Below, one piece after another: positions 24,628 through 35,700 of a stretch of 64,000 nucleotides of DNA. Made by a program: the position numbers and the translations under genes. The DNA comes from Cristatella mucedo (taxonomy: Eukaryota; Bryozoa; Phylactolaemata; Cristatellidae). Below the pieces are notes generated by a model. That model was not told where the DNA came from. It did no database searches and saw only the letters and a program-made list of their open reading frames with translations. The stretch is taken from assembly GCA_009760855.2 (NCBI GenBank), contig WPIO01000060.1:1977501-2041500 (forward strand), written 5' to 3'. Positions within the stretch are counted from its first letter, which is position 1; every line of letters starts with the position of its first letter.

Positions 24628-25689
24628 CTAGATTATCAGCCGACTTCCTAAAGAGTGAACAGTCTTAGCAATTTTTGTTTTCAGCAGGGAAGGTAATAGT
24701 TCGTAGCTGATATTAAGTCCCAATATAGTCGCCACACAGAGGTCGCTGAGCGTAACAACCTCCATGTCAAAAACGTCAATGTTACAAAAATCCATACCGT
24801 GAGATATGACGAGAAGTCTTCTTTTCCAGCTGACGCAGCTTTCGACAGAATCTACATCGGCGCATGTACGGAATAAGCTCGTAGGCACAGTGCTCGTCCA
24901 GTTAAGACTAACCGGATCTAATACGTAGATTTTATAACCACAGCCATAGTGGGCAGTGTAATTATCTGGCTTCTTGAAAATTATACATATTTTCCCGTAT
25001 GTGGTAAAGGCTATTAAGGGGTTAAGAATATCAGGAGCGTCTCCGGTAGTCGTTAGTGTAGAGGTTGTGCTAGTCACAGTATCGAAGAATTGAACTCGCG
25101 TATTCGTAGTGTAACGAGGGGTTTCTGTGTCAAAATAAACTATGTAGTGCTTCCAAGAAATTGAAACCAGTGCCGTACAAAAATGTGGCAGGTTGTCACC
25201 AGAGCAACGTAGGCTCCAACGCATTGTTTCCAGGTTGATTCCGTGGACTGTCGGCTGCTCTCTGTTCAGACCAGTGCCAAAATAGTAAATCGTATGGTCG
25301 AGAAGGCACGTAAAGCAAGCGTGCACAGGTGGATGTCCAGTAGAGGCCGGTCGAGACCAGCGATGAGATGTGGTGTCGAAACAAAAAAAACTAGGACCTT
25401 CGTCTTGGGCAAACGATCTCTCATCAAAAAAGTATACCAGCTGTTTATAAGCTTCGACAGATCCAATAAAGGCCATGGTTGGTGCATCTCTGACTGAATT
25501 CCCAACGTTAACCTCTGACAGCGAACGACGATCAATGTCGAGGATACGCACAGTGAACGGTTCGGGTCGGTCGTCGATTAAATGTCGAAAATTGCCGAAC
25601 GCATAAATAGAGCTTCCCACAACCACACCGTATGCGATACAGTAAGTGGAGTCAAGAATTCTCAGCTGAGCGATCTGATTTGCAATCAT
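24628..25689 (-). CDS. KLHDC3-like Kelch beta-propeller protein, copy 1 (353 aa)
   Basis: An uninterrupted, intronless ATG-started frame of 353 codons. Six kelch-type blades are suggested by recurring hydrophobic-aromatic strands at about residues 22-33, 82-90, 131-139, 179-187, 230-240 and 288-297, with intervening FDT..HRW and LDPVSLNW motifs. The glycine pairs of typical kelch repeats are mostly lost. Length, order and the C-terminal helix (VVTLSDLCVATI, then YELLPSLL) match KLHDC3 (about 380 aa), known as a kelch-repeat substrate receptor of cullin-2 ubiquitin ligases; that role is inferred only. A TGA seven codons upstream in frame fixes the start. It is about 55% identical to the 61.7-kb paralogue, which shares the same starting ATG. 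The lack of introns suggests a retrocopy origin. Confidence 0.85.
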   Translation of the reverse strand: MIANQIAQLRILDSTYCIAYGVVVGSSIYAFGNFRHLIDDRPEPFTVRILDIDRRSLSEVNVGNSVRDAPTMAFIGSVEAYKQLVYFFDERSFAQDEGPSFFCFDTTSHRWSRPASTGHPPVHACFTCLLDHTIYYFGTGLNREQPTVHGINLETMRWSLRCSGDNLPHFCTALVSISWKHYIVYFDTETPRYTTNTRVQFFDTVTSTTSTLTTTGDAPDILNPLIAFTTYGKICIIFKKPDNYTAHYGCGYKIYVLDPVSLNWTSTVPTSLFRTCADVDSVESCVSWKRRLLVISHGMDFCNIDVFDMEVVTLSDLCVATILGLNISYELLPSLLKTKIAKTVHSLGSRLII

Positions 25690-25849
25690 CTTGGTTGTAA
25701 TGTTAGGTCAGCTCAAGTTGCTCTGTGGGGTAAACTGAAACATCAGTGAAACTTCACAGCTGCAGAGAAGATATCGCCTCATCAGAGGGTGGTGAGTGCA
25801 GATACAGGTTACCTTGGGCATTTTCTGCTCCAAATTATCTAATAGATCC

Positions 25850-25997
25850 ACAAACTAAATTATTAAAATTTTTATATCCCCCCTAAGAGAGCTTAAACTC
25901 TATTTGGGAGCTTCATACATGCAACGGGGCTTCAGCCTACGACCTTGGCCAGTTATTGGTCTTGGCGAGCCCCTTAACCACTGGGCTAAACCAGCAG
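25850..25997 (-). mobile_element. tRNA-headed SINE with LINE A-like tail, copy 1
   Basis: On the minus strand 'ggtttagcccagtggttaag' gives an A box and 'ggtcgtaggctgaagccc' a degraded B box. The following 55 bases resemble the 3' end of LINE A: an AGAG...CTCT hairpin region (plus strand agagagcttaaactct) and the 'gggagcttcatacatgcaa' stretch that equals LINE A 'ggcgctttacatttgctgcaa'. It lies 160-310 bp 5' of KLHDC3-like gene 1. An equivalent copy lies 5' of gene 2. Confidence 0.7.
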
Positions 25998-26059
25998 TCA
26001 TTACATTTGCATAGCACCCTCAAACACCTTAATCTGTTTGTAGGCACTTCAGATGTGCT

Positions 26060-26760
26060 TCAAAAGATCGAGTGATTAGTGGTAGCTGGCTCAAGGTAAA
26101 CGAGCATAAGGTTATACTATAAATAACAAATGATAAAGCAAGCTCAGAGAGATCTATCTCTTTCTGATGCTTTCTTTTCCATGCTAAGGACTACAGATTA
26201 AGTTAACTTTAAATCAAGAACGCAACATCAATTGCTAGTTGTAACTTCGGTAGACAACAAATTAGGGGTGACATGCAAGCAGTCAGCCTGCAAATGTGGT
26301 TAATGGCAGCATGCAGCAGAGTCAGAATGAACAAGGACATGCTGGTCGATCCATGAGGACCCAATAAATTCTGCTATAAGTAGGTGCGTTTTAATTTTAT
26401 TTCACGCACAGCTACAGCACGCATAATGAGAAAAGCAACAAATTAGGTGGACGATTTAAATTCTGAAGAAAACTTGTACACTTCTAGCTTATTTTAAAAT
26501 GTCGTCGCACATAGAATGAATGAAGTACATAGGCTGAACATTAGGATTACAAAGTAATTGAGGTTCGTGCGAGGTTTAGCTAAACAATTCGATGCAAAAC
26601 AGCAGGAGGTGCAGTGCTCCACCTAGTGGTGGAGTATATCTGATAGGTCACCTGGCACCAAAGAACTAATGAACCTAAAAGTAAACGACAGAACCTTAAG
26701 GTCAATGCATTGCTTGACTGGGAGCTAGTACGGGCTGGTGAGAAGTGGTGTCATGTTGTC
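26060..26760 (-). mobile_element. LINE A 3' portion, tandem copy 1
   Basis: This holds a LINE A tail (ctataaataacaaatgataaagc), the 3' UTR and C-terminal coding debris up to 'gctggtgagaagtggtgtcatg'. Non-LINE sequence 3' of the tail (gtggtagctggctcaagg) is shared with the next copy, so the two arose by local duplication, not by separate insertions. Confidence 0.7.
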
Positions 26761-26764
26761 AGTG

Positions 26765-27225
26765 GTAGTAGGCTCAAAATCATCGAGCATAACGTAATAC
26801 TATAAATAACAATTGATAAAGCGACCACAGAGAACTCAATCTGCGGGCGCTTAACATTCGCTGCAAATACTATAGACTAACTTAGCTTTAAATTAAGAAA
26901 ACACCATCGAATTGCTATGTGACTCTTTAAACAGCAAGTTAGGGGTGGCATGCTAACGGTCTGCATACAAATGTGGCTGCACGTAACAGTGTCAGAATTA
27001 ATAAGGACATGCAGGTCAAATAACGGGGACCCACTAAGTGCTGTCATAACATATACAAAAAATAAATAGGTGCGTTTTTTATTTCTTTTTAAATGTGGTC
27101 AAATAAGTGTTTATCGTGACGCATGTCAGGATTGTGCTCCAGGCTTCGAGAGCATACGAGCTAAATGCAGGGTCACCAAAGAATTTTAGGTTTGGACAAG
27201 GTATAGCTAAAAAGAAACAGGGTTA
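26765..27225 (-). mobile_element. LINE A 3' portion, tandem copy 2
   Basis: This is the same arrangement as the preceding copy, beginning 'gtggtagtaggctcaaaat' and 'ctataaataacaattgataaagcg'. It then runs through the 3' UTR and part of the C-terminal region, and stops near 'ggtatagctaaaaagaaac'. Confidence 0.7.
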
Positions 27226-27244
27226 GATATGTCATGCCAAGTGT

Positions 27245-27800
27245 GAGCGACATTTTTTAGTCGCAATATGCCCAGTGTCAGCACATGTTAGCACGCAAGC
27301 GACGAATTTCATGAACTAAACGATGAAGTAAATTGACGCAGTTTAGCTTCTTTTAAAATACCGTCAAAGCAGACCTGGGGTCAAATAGGAGTGTGCTAAA
27401 GGCTTTAGGAGCATACGTATTGAAGAGACGGTATACGAATCATTTGTGGTTCTTGCGAGGTGTAGCGAAAAGATTTGATAGAAAAATCAGGAGGTTAAAT
27501 GCCACGCCTGGTAGAGTAATATATCCGATAGCTCACCAGGCACCAAAGAATCAATAAACCTAGAAGTGAAAGACAGAACCTTAATGTCAATGCGTTCCTT
27601 GATTGGGAGCTAGAGACGGCTGTTCAGAAATGGTGTCAGGTTGCGACGACCATGCTCGTGACAGAAAGATTGGCTGCAGAATTTAGCATCAGCTATAAGC
27701 ACCCGATAGCACTGGCAGAAATACTAGCAAGCAAAAAGTTACGGAAGATGGAACGAAATGTCGGGCACGTGGACTAATTTGGCAGCGGTATATCTTAGTC
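27245..27800 (-). mobile_element. LINE A C-terminal portion, third adjacent copy
   Basis: It starts in the 3' UTR ('cccagtgtcagcacatgttagc') without a tail and continues through C-terminal coding remnants to 'cgtggactaatttggcagcggt' near 27785. It shares the 'gtggtgtca...cagctataagcac' segment with 7670-7850, so it belongs to the same LINE A subgroup. Confidence 0.65.
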
Positions 27801-27822
27801 TAAGCAAACGCAGTTTAATATA

Positions 27823-27965
27823 ACGTATCTCCGTCTGTAACTCCACCGCTGATGCAACTGGGTTACTTCCTGCTAACTCGCTAACAGGCTCACACCAGCT
27901 CGCGCTCACAGCTAGACTCACCGACCGGAAGATCGTTGCTTCAAGAGTACGACTGTCGTCAGGCA
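27823..27965 (-). mobile_element. Candidate SINE with LINE B tail
   Basis: On the minus strand about 115 bases of sequence unlike LINE B (gcctgacgacagtcgtactc, then ggtcggtgagtctagctgtg) run directly into the last 23 bases of LINE B (gtggagttacagacggagat). This is the layout expected of a SINE mobilised by LINE B. The head has no convincing B box, so the origin of its promoter is open. A 25-bp truncated LINE B next to unrelated DNA is the alternative. Confidence 0.4.
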
Positions 27966-29549
27966 CAAGCTTTATATACCAGCCAGGTCGTAAGTAATTT
28001 TATCGCTAACATATCATTGTTAAATTTATAATAAATCAATAAAAACAAAATAAGTAATTACTAACAATAAAATAATGTAATTGGGATCATAGGCCTCAGA
28101 CTATAACCGAATGTCCAGATATTGTCAAGGATTTAAACATTTCGAAATTAGCTTATCGAAAGATCAACTTGTTGTAACCGAAGCCTCAAGTTGTTCTGGT
28201 AGACTAATGTGTAAAACGTGGTAAAAAATTATTTCGTAGGGCGAACTTGTACTGGAAGTAGTAGGTCGAACTCAATGAAACCATTTTCTTTCACAAATAC
28301 AACAACCTGAATCGCTGTTTTCAGGTTAATTATGTAAATCTAAGCTACTCAGCCGAAAATGACCCGCATGAAGACATGCAAAAGAAGCAAACAAAGCTAA
28401 ATTTTCAAAAAAAGCCGACACCCTCGTGATTAACCGTCCAAGTGGTAGTTCTAGCACAATAAAAAGCGGAAACCTGATGCCGAGCGTATCCTAGCACCTG
28501 CAGCACACAGCAACCCCGACAACCTACAGTTATCCGGGGCCTCCTTAGCTCCTCATTGACTTGCGCAGCAGTACCGTTGTAGCGGCTGCCGGTTACCAGG
28601 TATTTTGGATTAAACAAGTGCATCATTCACTGGAATTCAGCCTGAAAATTCTGATTCAAATCTATTCAAGTGCAATTGAAATTTTTCAAGTTCTCACTTA
28701 GGCCGTTTATAGGTTGAGATTTTCATTGGTGAAAGTGGGTCCCATGCCCGGGTGTCGCGTGGTTAAACGGCTGGCAGTATGGAAGCTATTGTGGATTGTT
28801 TCTGCCTGATGATATATAAAGGACTTGGTACGTTGATCTACTCATTAGATGTGTACTTATCTATGTATTGACTTGCTTGCGCTATGCATAGCGTTTCATA
28901 AAGCTGTCGCATAGAGTGGTTTTATCAATGAATTGACCAGCGAGGCATCAAATGCACGCCACCGGTATATTCTAAGCACTTATCTCCTAAAATAGTGATC
29001 CGATCAAATGAATTCAGAAATGCCTAACTTCTTGTACTCACATATCATTACTGAGTATTCGTATTCGCGTACAATCTTGGATCCAACTAGTATACTGATC
29101 TTGATTAAAAACTGGCTGTGTTTCTCATGCTAAGCCGCAGTGATCATTTCACTCAAATGTCCGGAAAATGTCACACTTAGACTAATAGTAATCCGATCGA
29201 CATGAAATTTAAAAAAAAAGTTTTTCTTTTTCATTGTCCACACTCATTTAGCTTTAATTGGAATCTCTTAGTGCTTTCCAAACTGTAACACTTCGTGCCT
29301 TATCAATTTCACAGCTTTGCACACTCCCTCAGCTCAACTCGCCATCGTGGGTCCGTGTGTGTCAGTTTTGCATGTCACAGAATTACCTTAAACTGTTTTC
29401 TTGATGTAAGGCAACATAAGATGTCTCAATTTTTATTTATTTATTTTATTTTATTTATTAATATTTATTTATCTATATAGAAGTGGCGAGTGCGAAACCA
29501 AGTGTTCTGCATCTTTTGAGGATGTTAACATATTTATAGAATTACTGGC
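27966..29549. other. No gene recognised
   Basis: AT-rich DNA with frames up to 73 codons and no recognisable product. A simple TTTA-rich patch lies at 29430-29480. A weak 73-codon minus frame at 28405-28626 resembles nothing known. Confidence 0.55.
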
Positions 29550-29640
29550 ATTGAATATGCCGCAAATGTAAACTGCCTAGTAAGAGAATGAGTTATCGGA
29601 CGGTGCTAAAACATATAAATTATAAATGTTATTGATTTTA
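29550..29640 (+). mobile_element. LINE A extreme 3' end
   Basis: Only the terminal 90 bases are present: 'gccgcaaatgtaaactgcctag', the agagaatgagttat hairpin remnant, 'cggtgctaaaaca' and an AT-rich tail. Confidence 0.55.
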
Positions 29641-29969
29641 TGACATCCAGTCTCGGCTGAGCCAGGTTGCTAAAACATTACCTTGAATTTTATAGGCTAT
29701 CCGAAGATCGACAAGACGGCTAAAGGTAAGACAAACAGCAGCTTTTCGTACACTTCTTGTTTGAGACAATATGCATTAAAATCGTTACTTTAGGAAATAT
29801 CGATAAGTGCGCTCTTAGTTTGATCAATTCTAACGGGTGAAGGTTAAGAGGGCATGACTCCCCACCGCTATCTCTACCCATCGCCCTTATCGTAGCCATC
29901 TCATAAGTATCCACATTCAGTAGCAAAGCTCACAATTCTCAATAGAGGCTCGGCTGTCATGCTTAAAGC

Positions 29970-30608
29970 TCATAATCGCTTGCATTTTAAGCACGGCATG
30001 ACCGACCGATCCATTTCCTCTGGGTCAGTTGACATCACCAGGGCGTCCAAGCAGGCCAGCAAGATGCTGTAGGAAAGACGCAACAGGCCTCGTCCCTCGT
30101 ACGCACGCAGTGAGGCTGGGCCGACCCTGTTTCCAGGCCCGAGAGCCTCTCCGGTGCTTTCACGGACTGTAAGCGGTCTTTGTCTCGACTTGAAAGAGAC
30201 TGAGTTTTTATTGGTTTCAACGTAGGCTGCATTTAAATATTCTGCGAGCCGGAAAGCCAGCTGCTTGCGTTTAAGGGCAGACGCGTATTTCACATGACAG
30301 GTGTAGTTTGATCCGTGCTGCGGAGAGACAGCCAATGCCCAACACCTACAGTTTATTACTAACGCATGGAGCCGAAGAGCGTACGGCTCCCCTCGGCCCC
30401 TGCTCTCACGCGACTCCCCGTTCCCTGGTCGACTCCGATGATTCATCGACCACAACTGTGCACCGGCCGACCCTGATGTAGAATCCACCATCTGGCCACC
30501 AGCTGGTCCATGCCACATCAAAGGCGGACCACAGCAGTGCACTGGCCGACCCTGATGATGAATCCACCATCTGGCCACCAGCTGGTTACCGGCCAGTGTC
30601 CACACCAC
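29970..30608 (-). other. 212-codon open frame across a minisatellite, doubtful
   Basis: A long open frame, but its first 60 codons are a translated tandem repeat and the rest has no recognisable domain. On the minus strand 'tatttaaatgcagcc' is followed about 20 bases later by 'ccaataaaaactcag'. That TATA-to-polyadenylation spacing is seen in LTRs, so this may be a decayed LTR rather than a gene. No signal peptide, membrane helix or paralogue supports coding. Confidence 0.2.
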
Positions 30609-30640
30609 ATCACAGGCGGACCACAGCTGTGCACCGGCCC
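30430..30640 (-). repeat. Minisatellite, 80-92 bp unit, about 2.5 copies
   Basis: The unit holds 'ccgaccctgatg', 'aatccaccatctggccacca', 'ggcggaccacag' and 'gcaccgg' in this order. It occurs fully twice (from 30469 and from about 30548) and partly at both ends. The second copy has a small insertion (ttaccggccagtg). Confidence 0.88.
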
Positions 30641-31449
30641 CTCTTGGTGGTGCTTCTAACAGCTCACCAGTGGCTTATCAGAAGAGCCTGCATAAAATAC
30701 ATAAATACGAACTACAACAGGCAGAGACTACCGAAAAGTATCTAGCAAACGGATCGTTCTGGCAAAGAGTGCCCCATGCGGTTCAATATCGATGCAGCAT
30801 GAGAAAGCTCGCCCACATCTTCCCACTGCCTCAACGCCAGCGACTCTATTAGCCTTCTACCTATCCCGGTCAGTCCATAATGATAAACGCATTTTTAATA
30901 TAAAAAAACAAAGACGAGAGATGACAAAATAACAGAAAGTACCTTAAAGTAAAAGACAATGACAAGTGCAGTCAGAAACTCTATTTAGGGTACCATTTTA
31001 AAGGCTACCACCAACCATTAAATCATGCTTGACAACAAAGACATCGAGTTTTCTGAGGGCGCTATACATCCTTCGTCATTACTAATCTGCCAGCCGGCAT
31101 CTAATCGACCTAAAGCGATCCAAACAGAGGTCGGTCACGTGACCGTCAGGCATGATCTTAGTCTCTGTACATCAATACATGGGAGTCTTTCACTCAGATA
31201 GTACCTAAACAATTGTAGTGACCTAAGCCATTGATTATCCCTTCTTTTTAGCTTCCAGTGGCGACAACCTGCTGAAGAGGATGCAGCTGCTACCTGCCGT
31301 AGGGGGTCTCGGCCCTGTCACGTTCACATTACTTTCCATTGTCACGTGCCTAGTCCGTTAGTGGCGGCGGGTATCAGAGCTTCGGTGGCCGATTCCCCAG
31401 TGCCTGCTTCCGGCTTGCTCAGATTGGGCCTGTCCAAGATAAGAATAAT

Positions 31450-31580
31450 AACTAGTACGCACTTTATAAAGCACTTCCAGAGAACTCAATTTCTTTATAG
31501 GCACTTTAAATTTACTGCAAAAAAACACGATCGAATGGTGAGTGGTATCGTGCTTGATAGACAGCGCGAATAGCAATGTC
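31450..31580 (-). mobile_element. LINE A 3' end fragment
   Basis: It carries an ATT-type tail remnant (aagaataataactag), 'gcactttataaagcacttcc', the agagaactcaatttctt hairpin, 'ggcactttaaatttactgc' and the start of the 3' UTR. It is truncated after 'cttgatagacag'. Confidence 0.75.
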
Positions 31581-31885
31581 AGCCTTGACACGTGCAGAGG
31601 CAGCCAGCAGCACCCACTGGTGCACAGCCCTGGCGAGTTGCCGTCACCCGACTTCGCCTGCTAGTGCCGATGCCCAGTCTTCGAGCAGGCAGCCATGCTG
31701 CTACGAGCCAGGCTGCTGCCGATGTCTCTGGTGTCCGTACAACGAGACTCAAAGACTGCACCGTCCCATAATGCACCAGCCCGTTAGTAAAAACTTGTTT
31801 GATAGCAGCTTCCAATCTAGCTGCAGCTGTAGCCGGCAAAATTTGATCTAAGCTGAGTTCAGCTCTGGCTCTGCAACAAGATTGT
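31581..31885. other. GC-richer spacer, no gene recognised
   Basis: About 300 bp with open frames on both strands (91 codons plus, 86 codons minus). The minus frame begins MPATAAARLEAA and is alanine-rich. There is no recognisable domain. It lies exactly between two LINE A 3' ends in the same orientation, so it could be part of the 3' flank of the first or of an unknown insert. Confidence 0.35.
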
Positions 31886-32108
31886 AATAATAATAATAAT
31901 AATAATAATTCACTTGATAAAGCGCCCTCAGAGAACTTAATCTCTCTCTAGGCGCTTTACATTTGCTGTAAAGTGAAATGCAATTGAATGGTAATTAAAA
32001 TCATGCTTGAAAAACAAACGAAATGAATAATATGGTTAGGGGTGACATGCACAGGGTCAGCATGCAAATGTGGTTAGTGGCAGCACGCACAGTGTCAGCA
32101 CGCATAAG
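31886..32108 (-). mobile_element. LINE A 3' end with (AAT)n tail
   Basis: A clean copy: an (aat)8 tail at 31886-31908, then the gcacttgataaagcgccctc-type hairpin, 'cagagaacttaatctctctc', 'ggcgctttacatttgctg' and the 3' UTR to 'gcagcacgcacagtgtcagc'. It is truncated within the 3' UTR and shows little decay. Confidence 0.85.
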
Positions 32109-32959
32109 CTGGGTTGAATTATCAGTTTTTATCGGTCACATACGTGGATCAGAGGGCAGCAAGCGATTTACTGCTACAGATGTTTAGTGTGCAGCGTTTT
32201 ACAACGCTGGACATTTCAGAGTCGATGACTAATTAAATGTCGTATTAAATCAATTCATCGTAACCCTGAAGCTCGTGGCAGCCTGACTGCCGAGTCTGCA
32301 CAGAACTCGGAAAAGCAAAGTTAGTGTACCAATCTCGAGACCTCTGCATTAATGTTCTTGAATTTGTAACGTCCTATCTTGACTTGTGTTACTTGGTCTT
32401 CATATGTCGTTGTGACTTTTTGCAATAAGGTGCTTACTAGTGGCGCAAACCCTTCGGCAAGGCTCCTCTTCGACAACATGTTAACTACCTCGGTAGGCTA
32501 ACGTCTCTTACCTCCGAACTCGTACTAGCATCGAGCACATCGTCAGCTTCGATGAGTAATCAATAACCACAATTCTCCGGCTTGTCAATTATTCTGTTAC
32601 TTATTCAATCTTCGCCTTGCACCTCCCAGTCCAGTTGTGTTTGGAGCTTAACTTAGCCCCCAACCTAAACTCCTGCGAAGACGGTGGCTTCAGTTTCCCC
32701 GCACTTGAAACCTGGACTCAACTGACATTACGAACGATTGAAGCAAAACTAATGCCCAACTATTTCGCCTTGCATAAGCCTTCGTCCACATGAGTAAGCC
32801 TTAATGTGATCAAGTAATATGCTTTCTTTATGCCCTACGAAGTTGAGCACAAAGTAAAAACGAGCTGTTTGCACAGCTAGCTGAATACGGTAGTGAAACA
32901 GCTTGGTAGACTATAACCTGCTTGCATTTTGCAAGCATACACGCCTGGTGACGATTGCT
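32109..32959. other. No gene recognised
   Basis: Unique-looking sequence of mixed composition without long frames or recognised repeats. Confidence 0.5.
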
Positions 32960-33515
32960 AAATCACTTCGGCAAGAGGCCGAGTATAAACCATGAAAAGA
33001 ACTGGACCAAGCACGGAGCTTTGAGGTAACCCATATTTCAGAGGTACCTCAGATGACCTTTGTCCATTCACATCAATAATCTCAGCACGTCCTATTTGAC
33101 ATAGGACCAGAACCACTGTGTAACATTGCCAGCACTGCCCGGAAAATGTGAGAGGCCCTCAAGAAAGACTTTCTAATCAATAGTATCAGAGGCTGCCGAA
33201 AAGCTGCCGAAAGTCGAGCAAAGCAAGCAGATAAACTCTGAACATGCCTGCATTCCTAAGTGGAACGTTGTACACACGGATCAATGCTGACTCTGTAGAG
33301 TGATTAGCTCTAAATCCAGACTGCTTATTACTAGCTAGATTTGAAGTTTCAATATATATGCTCACCTGGTCTGCCATGACTTACCCCCGTGTCTTTGGTA
33401 GGAATGGTAGAAGGCAGAATGGGAGGTAGTTGCTCAGGTTCTCTCGGCCTAGTCTGACTTTCTTTAGTAGTTTCCGGGCTACTGCTTTTTTGATTGGGGC
33501 TAAGACATGACCTTA
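32960..33515 (-). mobile_element. LINE A RT fragment
   Basis: The minus-strand frames show the RT region before the YADD motif: the FRANHSTESAL motif in a 63-codon piece (33186-33377), the 'ggtacctcagatgacctttgtcc' segment, and the PQ-G-VLGP-like region near 32985-33010. The frame is broken by indels; for example the motif A area reads LLALLDFRQLFGS. It abuts a LINE B tail at 33516. Confidence 0.75.
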
Positions 33516-34385
33516 TGTAATGTATTGTAGTGTATCACCGTTTGTAACTCCACAAAGTCATAGAGACCATGTGGGCGTTAGGCAGGATAGTTTTGTATAG
33601 CCCACTCACAGCCTGAGTGGCTTTTGGTACGCATTCGGTAGCAAACAGACTTCGTCTCACGCAGCAAAGAGAAAGTGGGAAGCATAGCAAAGTTAGGAGA
33701 TCCGTCAAGGCAGTGAGTAGTAGCATTGAAGTAGCAGGTCAGGACTGCTGAACAGGATGAGCCATAGTAGGCAGTAGGACAGTAGATGACATTGGGTAAG
33801 AATTGTGGAAGTGAGTTCCACAGTCTAGCACCTGCAGAGCTAAAGCTTCTGTCGCCAACGGTCTTTAAGTGGAAGAATAGAACAGCAAATTGATTGTCCA
33901 CACAAGACCTGAGGGCACGAACAGGCTGAAACGGATGAGGCAGTTCAGCTAGGTACCAAGGAGCCAAGCCGTGGGGGACCTTGTGAGTCAGTGTAAGAAC
34001 GTTGCTATGTATCTGTTGCTCAACCAGCATCCATGCTAGCTCTTTTAGCTAAGAAGACACGTGCTCAAACCACTGGGACTTGAAGACTAGCCTTGCGGCC
34101 GTATTCACAGTCTGCTGCAGTGCACTACTAGCTTTCTTTGGTAGCCCAGCCAAAAGGGAATTACAATAATCAAGCCGAGACAGAAATAGGGAGCTAGTTA
34201 AATTTTCGCAAGCAACTGTGGGAGATGACTCCTAATTTTGGATAGGGATTGGACGTGATGGCAAGTTGTAGAAGCAGTCTTCTGAATGAAGCTTTTGAAA
34301 TTGAGGCAGTTTTCGAAAACGACACCTAAATTTTGAGCACGTGATGGTTGTCGCGCGATAGCATCACCTACTTGAAAACCAAAGA
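33516..34385 (-). mobile_element. LINE B 3' portion
   Basis: It carries the LINE B 3' tail (gtatcaccgtttgtaactcc), the hairpin and an open C-terminal frame of 150 codons (33578-34030, with LAELPHPFQPVRALRSC and GDRSFSSAGARLWNSLPQF). Further upstream it continues as a broken frame to about 34385. It is inserted directly against a LINE A RT fragment. Confidence 0.85.
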
Positions 34386-35173
34386 TTTTTAGACTGATGA
34401 CATATTAAGATGTTAGTTAAGCATCGCAGAAGCAGATCGATGAAACGTAGTTGCACAAAAATGGGAATAAGGTCCGAACAACTCCTCTTCTTTGATTGGG
34501 ATATGGACTTCAGGACGAGATCACTAGTGGCCTGCTTGAATGTAAACATTGAGGTGCTGCAAGGAAACGAGGTAAAGCATTGTGGGGGATGTTTTCATTG
34601 CAGTGGTGGACTTCCTGATCTCGTCCATCTCTTGGAAAGAGAAGCTACAGAAGAGATCTGCTACATAATTGCAGGGATTGTCCGATAAAGAGCCTGGTAG
34701 TGGTTGAAGGGATGTATGATCGTCGACATAAACATTTGAATTGTGCATCTGTAATTCAGAAAAGCAAACGTATCATCATCCTTATAACAAGGAGTGGCCA
34801 TATCTTAATTTATAGTATGTAGAAGCCTACTTCGTAACCACAATGGGCAGGACAGGTTAATGGCACTAGTAATTGCACACAACTATCATCAATTCCCGAA
34901 GTACAAATCTGTGGCTCGAACTCTTTCCTCAAATATCAGAATGCAATTACTTCACCTGCTCTTGAATTTGGCTAAGTATGCGACCTAACCGTAACTTGTG
35001 TCATAACCGGTTCCTAACCCTTATAATCCAGGGACTTCAAATAATCTTATGCACTGCCACAACACAACCACTAATGGGCGTTTAGTATTTTGCTTAGACC
35101 GGCATGCTAAAATACTCAAGAAAACGGCGTAGGTCACTTGTTAGTCAAAGTCTGTATTGTAATATGAATTAAT
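34386..35173. other. No gene recognised
   Basis: Frames of 92 codons (plus, 34410-34688) and 74 codons (minus, 34524-34748) overlap, and neither has recognisable motifs. The LINE B match fades out at the left edge. Confidence 0.45.
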
Positions 35174-35700
35174 TTGTGGCCAAGAGAGCGTGCAACCCTC
35201 ATGCAAGCAACAAAAATAGAGAAGATTCTACAGAGCACAGGCAAAGTTCAACGGAATTGTAGAATCATTAGCCGACATTTAAATTACGTAAAGTCAATAC
35301 AGGTGATGACAGAAGCTGATAGCCAGACTTTCGGTGCAAGGGAACTGACGGCTAGATCACCGACATATTTCAGGTATGAGCAAAGGACGACGATTTGACC
35401 GGATGCTGAGGAGCGAGAGATGCAAGGGACAGGGTGAAGAGCACACTGACAAACTGAATCTGGAGAGAGGCGATCGGCATTCGGTGGGCTAGCGCAAACG
35501 ACCTGTACGAGGCCAGCTAGCAAGAGGCTCCTGCAATCGATTGAACATTCGATAGAGACCCATTAAAGCTTGGACATGAACTGGGCAATAAGGCAGCTGT
35601 GCAGTTGAGGACGGACAAGAAAAGCGGCTGAGCTGTGCAGCTTACATTTGATTAAAGCCTGTAGACCGAAAGTTCTATAGAAGGGCAAGTCCCAAGACGA
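35174..35700 (-). mobile_element. Third LINE type (LINE C), C-terminal fragment
   Basis: A minus frame at 35284-35523 includes YLKYVGDLAVSSLAPKVW, the GDRAFS..AP.LWNSLP signature that closes L2/CR1-like RT proteins. The flanking words and nucleotides do not match LINE A or LINE B. Typical residues are altered and stops follow, so it is a decayed remnant. Confidence 0.5.
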
